From assembly GCF_029962835.1 (NCBI RefSeq), contig NC_080581.1, positions 19,792,001-19,856,000 on the forward strand: 64,000 nt of DNA, in the 5' to 3' direction. This DNA is from Magnolia sinica (lineage: Eukaryota > Streptophyta > Magnoliopsida > Magnoliales > Magnoliaceae). Positions 21,373 to 34,708 of the stretch are shown here, piece by piece. The notes below the pieces were generated by a model. The model had not been told where the DNA came from. It ran no database searches and saw nothing but the letters and a program-made list of their open reading frames with translations. Position 1 is the stretch's first letter. The number at the start of each line of letters is the position of its first letter. Position numbers and translations under genes: made by a program.

Positions 21373-22208
21373 TGTAATGACCCGTCCAACCGGTACAGTA
21401 TCCTGGGGCGTCCACGTAGGATTTTCCGCAGGACCGAACATTTTAAACATACGCGGTGGGGATACCACAGGCTAATTAACCAAGGATTAGCCCGTTTGAA
21501 TAAATCAGACGGGTCATGTCGAGGCCAAGTGCGGGCCGCCAAGCCGGAGGACCATTTACACTGAGCAACAGCCCGTACGGGCTATCCCGCAATGCGGGAA
21601 GGTCAGAAAAATCTAAAAATTTAGGGAACCATAGAACTCACTAGGCTTGTGGACCATCGCGAACCGCAGACCCAATGGACACCCAGAAGTGGGATCTGGC
21701 ACTGACTAAATGCACCCCACCCATGCTAGGACCAAAATCTGGCGCTTGCAAATGAAACCGAGATACCAGGCTGTCCAACCATCGGATCTCTTCCATATTT
21801 ACGGTGGAGGTCCAATGGATTTTCCTACACCCGTCCACCAACTCTGGGACCCGATCATAGGACAGTGACCGTAGATCACAAATCGGACCCGTACGACCAA
21901 ACCCCAGGTCCGATCGTCCTCAAATTTTGCATGGCCCTTCATCAGGCCATGAAGCATCCATCCTAGAAATTTCATAGCTAGAGGACCACTAGAATTACTC
22001 CAATCACCAGAATGGACCCCATAGGGCCGTTTAAAGATCAGAACCGTTGACTCAAACTCCACAATCGTCCATCCGTTTGTTCCCAAATTTTATACGGGCC
22101 CTAATCGGGCCATAGGGCACCTACCCACCGAATTTTATGGCCAAAAGAGTATTAGGGCCACTCCAACTCTAAAAGGGAGACCTAGTAGGCTATTTTGAAA
22201 ATTTGAGG
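21373..22208 (-). repeat. Inverted fragment of the long LTR family
   Basis: It starts TGTAATGACCCGTCCAACC and on the reverse strand matches the last ~0.83 kb of the solo LTR at 13630-16603, up to about 15766. The inner end (ATTTGAGG at 22208) is a truncation point that abuts copy 2 of the segmental duplication. I found no target duplication. Confidence 0.8.
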
Positions 22209-22799
22209 CTTGCACACACGTATATAAGAAAACATGTTTATTTAGGTTTCCAGTGAACTTCTCTTGTTCTCTAATATAATATGCAACCTGATTGTGAGTA
22301 GAATTTAGAAATCTTATAATGTGTTGACCCATTGTATTAAACTAAAGAAGTTCACTGGGTTAATAAATTAAAAAAAATAAAAATAAAAATCATTTTATGC
22401 ATCTCAAGCTATATAATGTATAAAGAAATTAACCTTTAATTCATTTCTACCATATAGAAAACTGTCTAAGGTAAATAAATAAATAAATAAGCCATTGAAA
22501 ATTATAAATAATGTGTTGGGTGTAACAACTCGTCACCTTAGCTTTAGGTGATATACATTTTTCCAATGGCAAAATGAATATTTATACATGTTAAGTGAGG
22601 GACATCAGTTTAAGGGTAAAAAAGACTTTTTAACCATGTCTCTTATTCGTTGCTAGATAATAAATGGCATTTTTTCTTTGAAACTTGGGAAGAGTTTTAA
22701 TTCTGCTAACAAAATCGAAGAGACACTGAGGGAATGATTCTTTTCGGTGGAAGCGTTCCTCCAAATGTTTCTGCTCTTGTATTGGCAAAACAGACCTTC

Positions 22800-23955
22800 A
22801 AAGTGGGTCGTCTATCATACAAGGCCCGTCTTGGATGTGGACTATTCATCATTAGGGGTCCACGCACCTTGATGTATGTTATCCATCATGTGGGCCCCAC
22901 CATCAATGCTAATTGTCCTTTATGAGGGGCCCTTTAATGTCCACTACCCATCACCCATTATGTGGTGTGGCCATAGCGTGCGCCCTACCTTCAAAGTGGA
23001 TTTCCACCATGTGGGGCCCACCGTTGATATCCACCATTCAATGTGTAGAGTGCACTTTCTATGTGAATCATCCATCATGTGGCCTACTTTGGATATGGGT
23101 CATCCATCATGCGAGACCTTGGATGTGGATTGTCAATTAGGTGGGGCCCATGGGGCCCACTTGATGTGGACTGTCATTATGAGGGGCCACACTTTGACAT
23201 TGGCCATCCATCACGTGAAGCCTACTCTGTTCATTATGTGGGCCCACCTTGATGTGGACCATTCATTGTATGGGGCCCCCACCTTTGATGTCAACCGGCT
23301 ATCATGTAGGCCTAGCTTCAATGATCATTATCCATCATGCGGGTCCCACCTTTGATGGATTTTCCATCTAATGGGACCCACTTGATGTGCGTGTTTCGTC
23401 ATGCCGGGCCATACTTTGATGTGGGCCATTTATCATGTGGGGGCCCACCTTTGATGTGGACTATTTATTACATGGGCCCACCTTGATGTAAGACCCACAT
23501 TTAATATGAGTCGTTCATCATGACGGCCCACCTTTTATGTCCACCATTTATCATGTGAGTCCCACCTTTGTTGTGGACCATCTACTATGTGGGGCCCACT
23601 TGATGTGGACAGTCCATGTGGAACCCACCTTTGATGTCTACTATCCATCATGTATGTCCCAACTTTGTTGTGGATCATCCATCGTGTGGGGCCCGACCTT
23701 TAATCTAGGGTATGCATCATGTGGGTCCACCTTTAGTGTTTACTTTCCATGATGTTGTCCCATATTCAACGTCTACCATTCATTATGCCATATTTGATGT
23801 GGACGATCGATTGGGTAGGGCCTGCTTGATGTGGATCGTCTATCATATAAGGCTCACCTTTGATATGACCATGCATTATATGGGCCCACCTTTGATGTGA
23901 ACCATTCATCATGTGGGGCCCACCTTCAATACAAGTCATTCATCACACGGGCTTA
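22800..23955. repeat. Degenerate tandem array, GGGCCCACC type (copy 2, long form)
   Basis: This is the same unit type as 19853-20275 but about 1.15 kb long. The last ~420 bp are nearly identical to copy 1. The first ~730 bp are present only here. Confidence 0.8.
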
Positions 23956-24616
23956 CTTCGAAGAAATTGTAAAGAGGAGAAAATGGTCAGGTAGAAGTTA
24001 CTTAGAAAGTTTAAGAATAAATAAGCTTCATTTTAAAAAAATTCATCTCTAACTTATAAAATCATAATTTATTTATTGATTTCTAGACAGATAAGTACTT
24101 TAATTGGACTTTTACCGTTAAGCTCTTATATGCCAAACGCTATTTTAGCCTTATTTTGTTAACCACTCCCATTCCAATCGCATGAGCTGTAAACACGCTT
24201 CGTAACCCCACGTAAAGCTTACTTGCCTTTTTTAGGAGCGCTTTTCGAGCTCACAAGAAAGAAAGGCCTTAAGTCGAAGCGGATTCGGTGAAGTGCTTTT
24301 CACGTCCATGAAACGGGAAGCGGATTACAACCCGCTGGTCGGTGCTTTGGTAGGCTTTTACTTTAACACGTGGGTTTTATCCACACCGTATATCATTTTT
24401 TTAATATTATTTAAGGATATGAATCAAAGAAGAGGTAGATTAAGAGGTAGATTAAAATCTAAGTGGACAGTACTAAAATAAATAATATTAATTGAACTCC
24501 CACCATTAAAAACTTACCAGCACACCCTGCAATGTTTATTTGTCATCCAACCAAATTATGAGCATTCAATCACCACTGTTTCTTGTGGAGTGGATCACTT
24601 GAATTACACACACACA

Positions 24617-25074
<458 letters not shown>

Positions 25075-25121
25075 CACAGCCTAAAATGAGCTGAGAAACT
25101 AGATGGACGGCATGGATAAAA

Positions 25122-25632
25122 CTAATATTTTAAATATCGAGGATATTAGTCGATATATCGCATGATATATCTTGTATGCCACATGTGTGATATGAAACTT
25201 ACAAGTAGTGTAATATATATCACATGTTTGATTCGATGAGTATTTTAGAACTTTTTTTTTTTTTTTTGTAAATTATGTTAAATCAGCGTCAAATTGTTAC
25301 AAATACATAATTTTTCATGTTTTACATGAAAAAGTATAGATTGAGAGTTGTAAATTTGAGATTTGGAGGAGATGAGCCAAGCTGTGGAAAGTTAAAAAAA
25401 TCAAAATTTCCCATTTGCTTGCAAATCGGTCGCAATCATTGTATTCAAATATAAAATCAAACATGTATATAACCTAATCTAATGATTCTACTTTTGATTT
25501 TGAATGTATTGGTTGTGTTTCCACACATCTTTTTATATTTATAAATTATATGAATGAACTTTGAATATATTTGCATCAATTTAGTTAAACAATGCATAAA
25601 TTAAGACTCCATACAATGAAAACCGATTAGGG
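25122..25632. mobile_element. Family-E hAT-type element, truncated
   Basis: This is longer than the copy-1 version. It matches 53617 to about 54120 and stops near AAAACCGATTAG, without the right terminus. Confidence 0.65.
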
Positions 25633-26700
25633 GAACGTCCGGGGAGCCATAAGAACTAGAATCTGGTAGGGCGAACCATCTTTGACAGAACACACGGCAG
25701 AGTGATGTATACATCCGGTCCATTGGGATGGATGGCTAAAGATTTGAAAGTAAAACCCTTATGAAAATCTCATATGATACTTTTTTAAATACTTCATTCT
25801 GCTTCTATGTGACCCACTATTTTTTCCACCGTTAATTTAATGGCCACAGATCAGATGTATAAGATTATCTAATAGATATGGCTCTTGAGACATAAACCAG
25901 CCATGCTGGTACCCTTCATATGTGCAGATTTGGATTGAAAAGAACCCTGCCACGTGTACTGTAGATAGATGGCCACACCAGATTACTGTTATTCCGGTTC
26001 CACCATATGTTATGAGAAAGGTGAGAATACTGAATAGTACAGTGATGCGCCGGTTAGTGCGGGTCATGGTTAGGGGATCCGAACCGTTGATTTGATGGAT
26101 TCCATCACGTATGAAGATGCTCCGAAAAATCTGGAAGTTATGAAATTCTAACCGTTTGGCAGGTGGCCAATAAGTCATTGATCAATGGTCTGGATTAAAT
26201 GAAGGATGTTGGAAGACCATTGATCATTGACTTAGTGGCGCGGGCCATCTATGGTAGGTGCCCATGAATTTGACGGCTGTGATCAGAGGACTAGAGAATG
26301 CATCATCCAATGAACGGCCCTCCCAACCGTCTAAATCGTGTAACCGCAAAGCGCCCACCATTCTGCATAAGCAGAGTTATTGCTAATTCGACGCGCGTGT
26401 ACGAGCCGCACACATCCAAACATAGGCGCAGGTATCCTGAGACCCGACGTACCACCTATCTTTCTTTACACGGCCGAACAAAACCTATCTAACTAAATTA
26501 GACCTTTATCCATGCGATTGAGCCCGTAGTGACGAAAATACTCTTCTTCTTTTTTTTTAGCGGCTTAACCTTAAAATTAGGAATATTTTTATTCAAAACC
26601 TCCTTTCTATACTTAAAAATTTTAGCATAAGTTTTCAGGTTAAAAAGAAAAGATATACAAAGGAGTTTAGTGTTATTTTTTTATTTTTTATTTTTCTATC
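25633..26700. other. Unassigned DNA
   Basis: An open frame of 113 codons (25837-26178, minus) has no recognisable domain. The surrounding CCGTTGATTTGATGG-type words look like interspersed repeat. I do not call a gene. Confidence 0.4.
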
Positions 26701-26704
26701 CTAA

Positions 26705-27235
26705 AGGGACGCCGATTAGATTAATACCCAGCCTGTTCCGAGCTGGTCCTCTGAGGGACCCACCGTAATTTATGTATTTATCAACACCGTCTATCCATTT
26801 TTTCATATTATTTTAAAATATAAGCACAAAAATTAGGTAGATCTAAGGCTCATGTGGACCACAAAGTGGGAATTAAACGCCCACCATTAAAAACTTCTTG
26901 GGAGCAGTAGAAATTTTGAATCAACCTGATATTTGTGTTTGGAATTCATCCAGGTCCATCTGACCTTATGAAAAGGTTGAATTGCAAATAAAAATCATAG
27001 TGGGCTGAGGAGGGTTTCAACTGTGGGTGTGATTGTCACATCTGCTTCCTGTTGTGTGATCGACTTGAGCCTCGAATCTACCTCATATTTTGAGTTATGT
27101 TCTAAAATCATATTAAAAAATGGATGGACGGTGTTGATAAACCCATAAATTTCGTTGGGCCCCATAGAGCCCAGCCTGTTCCCAGCTCTAGCCAGGCGGG
27201 GGGCTGTACCTAATCTGCATCCATCGTAACGAGAC
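26705..27235. mobile_element. Family-A palindromic MITE
   Basis: The left end CGCCGATTAGATTAATACCC and CCAGCCTGTTCCGAGCTGG recur inverted at the right (CCCAGCCTGTTCCCAGCTC, then GTACCTAATCTGCATCC). The arms with CTCATGTGGACCACAAAG and GATCGACTTGAGCCTCGAAT pair. This fits a foldback element with no coding capacity. Confidence 0.7.
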
Positions 27236-29320
27236 GCACGGAATCTGGGCTTTCCATTATCCCTCCACTAAATGAAAGTATTCTTATGGTGGGTCCGGTT
27301 CCTGATCAGAAATATAGTGAAATCCTTAGCATATTTCATGCATCACAATCTGGACCCCACATATCAAAGCAAATCAATGGTTAGAATTTTTTTTAAACCG
27401 TTAATTTACGTTGTCCCTGTGGCTAACCTGAGGAGTGAAATTGTCTGATCTTTCAGGTAAAAGATCTAAGCATTATTTTCAACCTTATGAAAAGCTCAGA
27501 TCTCACACACGTTTCATATTTGTACGTGCGACCGCGTGGGGATGTGTACGGATCTACACGCGTGTGGAATAGGCCAGCCTGAATTAATACGGTCGTTTCA
27601 GTGTGATTTGCGCGTTGTGCTCCAGCCCAGGTGGAGACGATTCACAGCTGTTTTTAGAAATGGTGTTTTTTATATTCTGGTACTGTGGCAGTTCATGCAC
27701 AGGCACTGGGAAATTGCAGACGTGGCATATATGAACATAAATTAACTACCGTGGGAGATATTGTAACTAGGTCATTATCCCGAAATCATATTTATTTGAA
27801 CAATATTTAACCCTGGTTCGCAGCACTAGTTTGCTGTCCTCGCTTTCTTCATCTTAACCGTCCAATAAATGTTCACCAATCGACCACTGAAGCAATCGAA
27901 TTACTGTAATATTTATCTTGTGATCCATTTAAACTAGTGCCCACCATTTGGACGGTTCCATTTAATTTATCTACACTGTGTGTTTAAGTTCTTAGTCCCT
28001 GTGTATCAACTCTCACACTCTGGCAGAGTATCAATTAAAAAGTCAATTCATAATTAGTGGCCGCCTGCCAACGCTGCAAAAGCATGTATTCGAAGGGAAT
28101 TCATCATGCTAGGCCCACCGTCAACTGGCTCAAAGCATGAGGTGGTTGAATCATCAGGTGGGCCATACTTGAAGAACGTTGTATATAGATAGCCGGCGTC
28201 TGCTTTTGATTTCTGTGTTGCGGTCCACCACGTGGACCGCATCTCATGGACGTGATAGACGGTCAAACATGAGCCACGTCTTGTCCTGCCCACCTACATG
28301 GGTTGCCCACCATGAGAGTTTTTTGAAGGTTGTACTTAGATGGATACAGTGGGCTTATATAATTGTAGAAATTCGTGGTTTTTGTAAAAATTAAATATTC
28401 AAAATATTTTAGGATTTTTGTTCCGCTGCTAAAATGTTTTTGGAAATTTCAAATTGAAAATTACGGTGTGTGCTTTTGTACCAGAAATGAAAAGAGGAAA
28501 ATCGTGATTCTTACTCGAAGCTTTGGAGATTGTGACTCTCGAGTTGTGTGTTCCAATGCGTAATGCACTTACTCGAGTGTGGGTAGGTGGCGATAGTTGG
28601 CGCACTTTACACTTCACACGTGTGTAAAGAATGGTCGCTCTGTCACGAGATGGTGTGATTGCGGTGTAATGAGTCTGAAATGAGTCAGGGCTTTATAGGT
28701 GACTGAGAACGGTCGGATTATTAATCCGAAGCCACAAGAGTTTGAAAACGGATGGGCTATGATGATCCAATGGGTAGATCTACCAATCCGACAACCAATA
28801 ACGGTTCAAATTAATGATTAATGGTTAGAAACGTTTTTCAAACGTTTTGAACCAATGATGACCACCTAGCAATGGTCCACTCCCTAAACTTATATAAACT
28901 GGACCTTTCCGGTTCAAATTTCTTCAACTCAAACACATCTCTCCTCATCCATCTGCTCCTCCAAATTGCATCTCCATTTTACAATACAACACATCCGTTG
29001 TTTAATTCTGCTAGAAGTTCTTTTGCATTGAATTGTTCCTAAGTGGACCCTTGCCTGTAACCCATCAACAATTGATAAGGGGGAGAATCATCCTTTAAGG
29101 ATAGTGTAATTTTTACGTGATTCAACCTGGTGAAACGAAAATAATTAATTGTATTTTATTTTTATTTTTTGATATTTTCGACACATTTCTTTCAAGAATA
29201 ATGAGTTTGAGTGATACCAGATTAGGGCCAGATGTGCTCACATGTGTTACTTTTACGTGAGAGTATCCTTGATACAGTGAGAAATCATCTCGCGTGATGA
29301 ACAACGTGGATCATTAATCA
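27236..29320. other. Unassigned DNA with one possible promoter/LTR
   Basis: No gene is recognised. Near 28889 a clear TATA motif (CTTATATAAACTGG) is followed by a CT/CA-rich leader to about 29030. It reads like the promoter and R-U5 part of a small copia LTR or of a host gene. I could not find a partner LTR or an ORF. Confidence 0.35.
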
Positions 29321-29329
29321 TATGGCATC

Positions 29330-29458
29330 GCAGAGGGGATGCAGATTGGGTAATGCCTCCACTTGTCTTGAGCTCGGTACAGGCCGGGTCTGCGAGGCCC
29401 ACCGTGAGTATATGTTTATCCACACCGTCCATTCATTTTGCACGTCATTTTAGGATAT
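29330..29458. mobile_element. Family-A MITE, left half, split by copia element 1
   Basis: The terminus GATGCAGATTGGGTAATGCC and the CCACACCGTCCATTCATTTT block run to GGATAT, where the copia LTR begins. The family-A sequence resumes at 40008 beyond the copia element (GATACTACCAAAAG, then AATGAGACAGATAC). The copia element therefore inserted into this MITE. Confidence 0.75.
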
Positions 29459-30121
29459 TAAGCAATTAAAATTATCACCTACCACTTGCATATCATCAAA
29501 ATTAAACGCACATTAGATTTCAATGATAAATAGAATATATGGGGATATTATATAATAAATAGAAAGTAGATAATGAAGAAAATTTTTAAATCACAAAATA
29601 TATAGTATATACGTGGTTTCTCACTTGTACTATATGCCCGGACAATCTAACAAAAATAAAATAAAATCACTATGATAAGAAGAGATTACAAAGAAATAAG
29701 GAACAGTGTGTCTTCTTTAAGAATATAACAAAAACTTTTTGATTTCAAGCTTAAAAAGACAAATCCTCTACCATTGCAGTGCTATCAATGGATATTCTCA
29801 CATTCGATACCTTGAAAAGAAAACTTTTAAGCATCTATCGGAAAACCTTAGAGCCTTGAATCAAGCCTTCAAGAATAAAACCCGTTATTGAAACTCTCAT
29901 TATGCAAAAGAAAATCCCCTTTTTTCTCTCCCAAAATTCGTAACTCACCCTTAGCCCCCACATAACTTACCCTAAAAGCCACTCTTTTACAAGTGAAATG
30001 TCAAAAATGCCCTTCAAAGGTTCACTAACAATTGGGCTTTATTAGCTTAAGTGAAAGATAGGTCATATGGGGCTTAAAATATTATTAAACCCATAGTGAT
30101 TTTGGTATCACTATTTTAACA
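29459..30121 (-). repeat. 3' LTR of copia element 1
   Basis: Read on the minus strand it starts TGTTAAAATAGTGATACC and is preceded by the purine tract ATCGAGGTGGAGAT. It aligns with 39385-40007 throughout. The outer terminal dinucleotide is mutated (TA on plus instead of TG). Confidence 0.85.
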
Positions 30122-30172
30122 ATCTCCACCTCGATAGCAAAATCACTTCCTCACCTTGCCAATCTACTATCA

Positions 30173-30520
30173 TTACCTTGCCTTCAAATCTAGAGAATTC
30201 AAGCTCAAATCTAACTTCTCCACTTGAACGGTCTTTACGAGCATGTCTGCTACATTTTCCTTTGTTCCAACCTTCAACAAACAAATTTGACCATATTTAA
30301 TGACTTGACGAATGAAATGGTGCCGAATTGCAATATATTTACTTCTCTTAAGATTAATTGGATTCTTAGCCAAATAAATGGGGCTCATATTGTCACGAAA
30401 CAAATTAATAGGTTTACAAACAAAACCTATCTCTCCCATAAGTCCTTGAAGCCAAATTATCTCCTTACAAGCTTCTTTTGTGGGCATGTACTTGGCATCT
30501 GTAGTGGACGATACTATCAT
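30173..30520 (-). pseudogene. Copia element 1 RNase H
   Basis: This open segment of 115 codons reads like the end of copia polyproteins: VSSTTDAKYMPTKEACKEI, then IWLQGLMGEIGF, RSKYIAIRHHFIRQ and VGTKENVADMLVK. It corresponds to the STxEAEYxA and DNxSxxxLAKNP parts of copia RNase H. It lies immediately upstream of the polypurine tract and LTR. The N-terminal part of the domain is separated by frameshifts. Confidence 0.85.
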
Positions 30521-30859
30521 TCCTTAAAGCTTTCACATCTAACTTATAGAATAATTTGCAAAACAAAATACGTATCCCGTAGTCGATCTTCACTTACCAG
30601 GATCACCGATAAAATTTGCATCAACAAAACCATACATCACCTTTGCCCCTTTGATATATTTAAGCACATTATTTCTTGTGCCTCTAAAGTACTGAAGTAC
30701 TCATTTTTCCACCTCCAAATGTATTTTTCCTGAATTTGCCATAAAATGATTAAGCACCCCAACCACATTAGCTATGCCCGACCTAATACATACCATAGCA
30801 AACATTAAACTTTTAACCACACTTGCATAAGGAACCCAAGCCATATATCATTTTTCCTC

Positions 30860-31760
30860 CTCGAACTTTAGACTTTGTTTGGAAGATAACATGAAGTGAA
30901 TCACCAATTGAGTCTTTATCGACTTTGTCTTGCTCATGCCAAACTTGTCGAAGACCTTTTTAATGAACCTTCTTTGAGAAAGTGATAAGGTTTCACTTTG
31001 TCTATCTAGCTATATTTCCATTCAAAGCATTTGACGTGTCGCTCCTAAATCCTTCATGTCAAAATTTTCAATTAATTAATCCTTCAACTCATCAATTCTT
31101 CCATTATCTTAGCATATCAAAAGCATATCATCAACATATAAAGCCAAGATAAGAAAATTTCCTTCGATGAAAAACTTGAAATACAAGTAATGGTCATAAT
31201 CACTTCTTTTATATTTAAGACTTAACATAAAAGAGTCAAACTTTTTATATCATTGTTGCTTGAGGCGATAAAATGATTTATTTAACTTCCATATAAGATT
31301 TTTTTTACTCTACACAACAAACCCCTCCAGTTGTTGCATGTAGACTTCTTCTTCAAGATTCCCCTATAAAAAATCCATTTTTACATCCATTTACTCAAGT
31401 TTCCAGTCTAACAAAGCTACAAGTGGAAGCATAAACTGAATCGAAATAAGTTTCATAACCGGTGCAAAAATTTCTATAAAATCAATACTTTTTTTTTTAA
31501 TACAAAGCCCTTGGCAACTAACATTGCCTTATATCTTTCAATTTTGCCACTTGAATTCTTATTGATTTTATAGATCTACTTGCAACCAACCGCCTTACGA
31601 CCCTTTGTCGATTCCACCAAAATTCATGTTTGATTTTTTCCAAGTGCAAATATTTCTTCTTACATGACCTCATTTCAATTTTATGAATCTTCACCACGTA
31701 TAACTTCTTCAAAAGAGCTTCGTTTTTTATCTTCGATAACTAGAGTCTTTAATGTCATAG
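30860..31760 (-). pseudogene. Copia element 1 reverse transcriptase
   Basis: Across shifting frames the minus strand gives GRKAVGCK, KIERYKAMLVAKGF, LEEEVYMQQLEGFVV and the catalytic motif YVDDML at 31121-31138. These are RVT_2 hallmarks in the right order. Several stops and frame changes show the enzyme is dead. Confidence 0.8.
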
Positions 31761-32069
31761 GATCCATATAATCCTTTAGATATGTCGGTTGACAGATTTT
31801 AAGATGTGGACGTTCTATCATAAGTTGTCATTTTTTTTTTCAATTCTTTGAGTTTTATCTTAATCATTTTCGTTATCCATGGTATTTACAATGTTTAAAA
31901 TTGAACATTCCGGTGCATCTTTAAAATGTTGAACTTCATTTTGATGTTGATCTTCTTTCTCCTCATTTTGATATTTTGAACCTCATATAAGCACATGAGA
32001 CTCGTCAAAATGAACATTTTAATTAATGATAAATTTCTTGCCTATCAGATCCCACAAACGATACGACTT

Positions 32070-32832
32070 TTACTTATTTGTATAACTAACAAAAATACAT
32101 TTCTTGGAATAAGTTTCTAATTTGTTTCTTTGACAACTAGGAATTAAAGTAAATGCATCATAAATAAATATATTCAATTCAGAATAATCATAAGGAGTTC
32201 CAGACCATACCGCTTGAGGTATTTTCTTCTTTAGAGCTATAGATGATGATCGGTTGACGAGATAGTAAGCCGTTGAAACAGATTCCACCCACATTTCTTC
32301 ATCAAGCCCCGCATTAGCGAACATGCTTCTAGCACTCTCCATTAGCGTACGATTCATTCTTTCAGTCACGCTATTTTGTTGAGGAGTATGCATAACTATG
32401 AAGTGTTGCTTGATTCCTTCATCCTTGTAAAACTTAAGAAATTCATTTGAAGTAAATTCCTTCCCATTGTCCATCCTAAGAGTCTTAAGGTAGCATCTTG
32501 TTTGCTTCTCTACCTCAGCTTTAAAATGCTTGAAAGTCATGAATACATCATTCTTGGACCTTAATGTTTTTACCCATACTTTTCTTGAGAAATCATCAAT
32601 AAATGATATGGAGTATAGAACACCACCATATAAAGCGGTTGGTGACGGCCCCCATACATCTATGTGTATGTAATTAACCGTACATTTGTTTGTGTAACAA
32701 CCTTTTGAGAACTTCCGCCTATGGTATTTCTCATAGAGATGATGTTCACAACATTTCTCTTCACCAAAATTCATCATGGGTATTAAATTTCTTTTTTTAC
32801 CAATACTTCCATACATCTCTCACTCATGTGAC
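32070..32832 (-). pseudogene. Copia element 1 integrase
   Basis: The longest open part (248 codons) covers the rve integrase core. The catalytic triad is visible: Asp53 in HIDVWGP, Asp116 in RMDNGKEF and Glu152 in SVTERMNRTL, with 35 residues between the last two, as in copia. A degenerate zinc-binding CCEHH segment precedes it. The reading frame continues upstream to HMSERCM and is interrupted exactly there by a hAT element. The frame resumes at 34307 with a LGH motif. Confidence 0.9.
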
Positions 32833-34298
32833 TAGAGCTAGGCATGTCTGACCCGATTTGATGGATCTGACCTTATCCGAACCGAATCAACAGCCTGGAT
32901 CGGTGTGGATCGAGTTGGGCCATTTCGATCCGAATGTTTTTCGAATCGAGTTCGGATCGTGGTTAATCCGGACCGATCCGATCTGATCCGATTCGACCTG
33001 ATTTGGAGTGGATAAACCACATGCATTCACGGTGGGCCCCAACAGAGTTTACTTAGTACGATAAAAGAGACGTTACGGAAGCGGATTTGCTAGTGTACCA
33101 TACACTAGCTATATAACTGTTGTAGGTATGTGTCATGTGAAGATGAGTACTGATGCTCCTCGAGCTCCGAGTTATACGAACAGTTCAAAGGAGATCAATG
33201 TTATATGGGCCTCACAGTGATGTATTTATTCTATCTACACATTTCATATATTTTTAGAGATCATTATAGAGCATTATCCAAAAAATGAATAATATCTAAA
33301 GATCATCTGGACCACACATAAATAGCAGCAGAGATAATGATTTTCACTGTTAAATAATTTTTGTGGTCCACTTGATAGTTAGATCTGTCTTATTTTTCAT
33401 CTCAAGTCTTAAGACGAGCTTGCCAAATGGATGGACGGTTTGGATATAATACATACCCCATGATCAGATCTACAGAACTTGCTAACGTCAATACAAAAAT
33501 GCATTGTGCACAACTACACTTTCGTGCACAGCACATCAACACTTACAGAGTCATGAATGCATTCTCTGCTTTTTAAAAGGGAGGGAGAAAAAGAGAGGGA
33601 GAAAAGAAAACAAAAGGGAAAGGTGGGGACGAGGAGAAGTGGAAGAAAAGTAATGGAGTGTGCTTTGCTTCTTTTTTTTGTTAGTTTGCGGGATCAGGTG
33701 GGGCCCATTTTTCAGTTTGCAGCATAAGGTGGACCCCACAAAGGAGGACCATCGCTAAAAGGGAGATGTGTCTGCATCATCAAAGGGTTGGGTGAAGCTC
33801 CTCTTCGATGGCTTTCAGCTCGTTGTAGCCTGTTAATCGCGAGGGGAGATGTTTCGCGCCCAACGAGGTTATGTAAAAAGGAGAAATGTTTCGAACTTCC
33901 TGCCACAGTGCACGAAGAGGTCACTCGTGGCACGTGCCGATGCATCACGCGTGTGGGACATCAGGGTCACACACACGAAGGGCGTTCGTTAGTCATATAG
34001 ACTACTAGAGATTTTCTTTCCTGCCATCACTCAAATGGACAACACTAAAAATAGCAGCGAGGATAATAATTTTCACTGTTAAAAAATTCGATCTGAATCG
34101 TACCCAATATGATCCAACTCGGTTTCCCTGACCGAGTCGGACTTGGTTCGGGTCAAGCCAACCGTGCATCAGATCGGTTCGAGTCAGATGTCCCGGACTC
34201 GGTTCCGGATCAGATTGAGTTCGGGTCAGCCTATGTAGATTTCGGACCGAATCGAGTTGGATCTAATCCGATCTGACTTGATCTGATGCACAACTCTA
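32833..34298. mobile_element. Family-F hAT-type element, complete, inside copia integrase region
   Basis: It is flanked by a perfect 8-bp duplication CATGTGAC (32825-32832 and 34299-34306). Ends are TAGAGCTAGGCATG and, inverted, TAGAGTTGTGCATC, typical of the hAT superfamily. Both arms are packed with degenerate GATCCGA/TCGGATC words. The middle (33000-34080) includes family-A pieces and purine-rich unique sequence, with no transposase. Removing it restores the copia frame around LGHMSE. Confidence 0.9.
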
Positions 34299-34306
34299 CA
34301 TGTGAC

Positions 34307-34708
34307 CTAACCTCCTATGTTATAATCACAATGGAAGTTCACCATTCTCTATAACTACATTTGTCATATCATTTGAAGACTTTAAGTACTCCGGCTTGCC
34401 TTGTAAATTTACAACCATCCGAATCTAATTCCAAGAGAGAGATCAAGCTTCTTTTCAATCCTGGTACATGCTTTATATTTTTATGTCTAATAATTATTTT
34501 GTTAAATATCTTTAATGCAACTAAAATAACTCTAACTGTTGTGTTAGTTAAATTATTTCACATCGATACAACACCACCTTCATGTGATTCATATGTGCTA
34601 AACCACAAACGATGATGAAACATATGAAAAGTGGCACCGCTATCGATGAGGACACATACGAAAAATGACTATCAAGTATCTAATTTTAATAAAATACCAA
34701 ATTAGAAT
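34307..34708 (-). pseudogene. Copia element 1 protease / pre-integrase remnant
   Basis: Minus-strand fragments in shifting frames include CKFTRQAGVLKV and, near the top, a degraded LDS...VCPH-like protease neighbourhood. The order between gag and integrase fits. It is heavily mutated. Confidence 0.6.

Noticed and set aside
22876..23355. Open frame of 159 codons on the plus strand
   Set aside because: It lies wholly in the GGGCCCACC-type tandem array. The peptide is a decayed repeat of the unit with no domain, and the same frame is open in parts of copy 1.
25837..26178. 113-codon minus-strand frame as a gene
   Set aside because: No recognisable domain, no promoter or splice evidence, and repeat-like words around it.
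30224..30733. Open frame of 169 codons on the plus strand
   Set aside because: It is antisense to the copia RNase H on the minus strand, which matches a known domain; the plus frame matches nothing.
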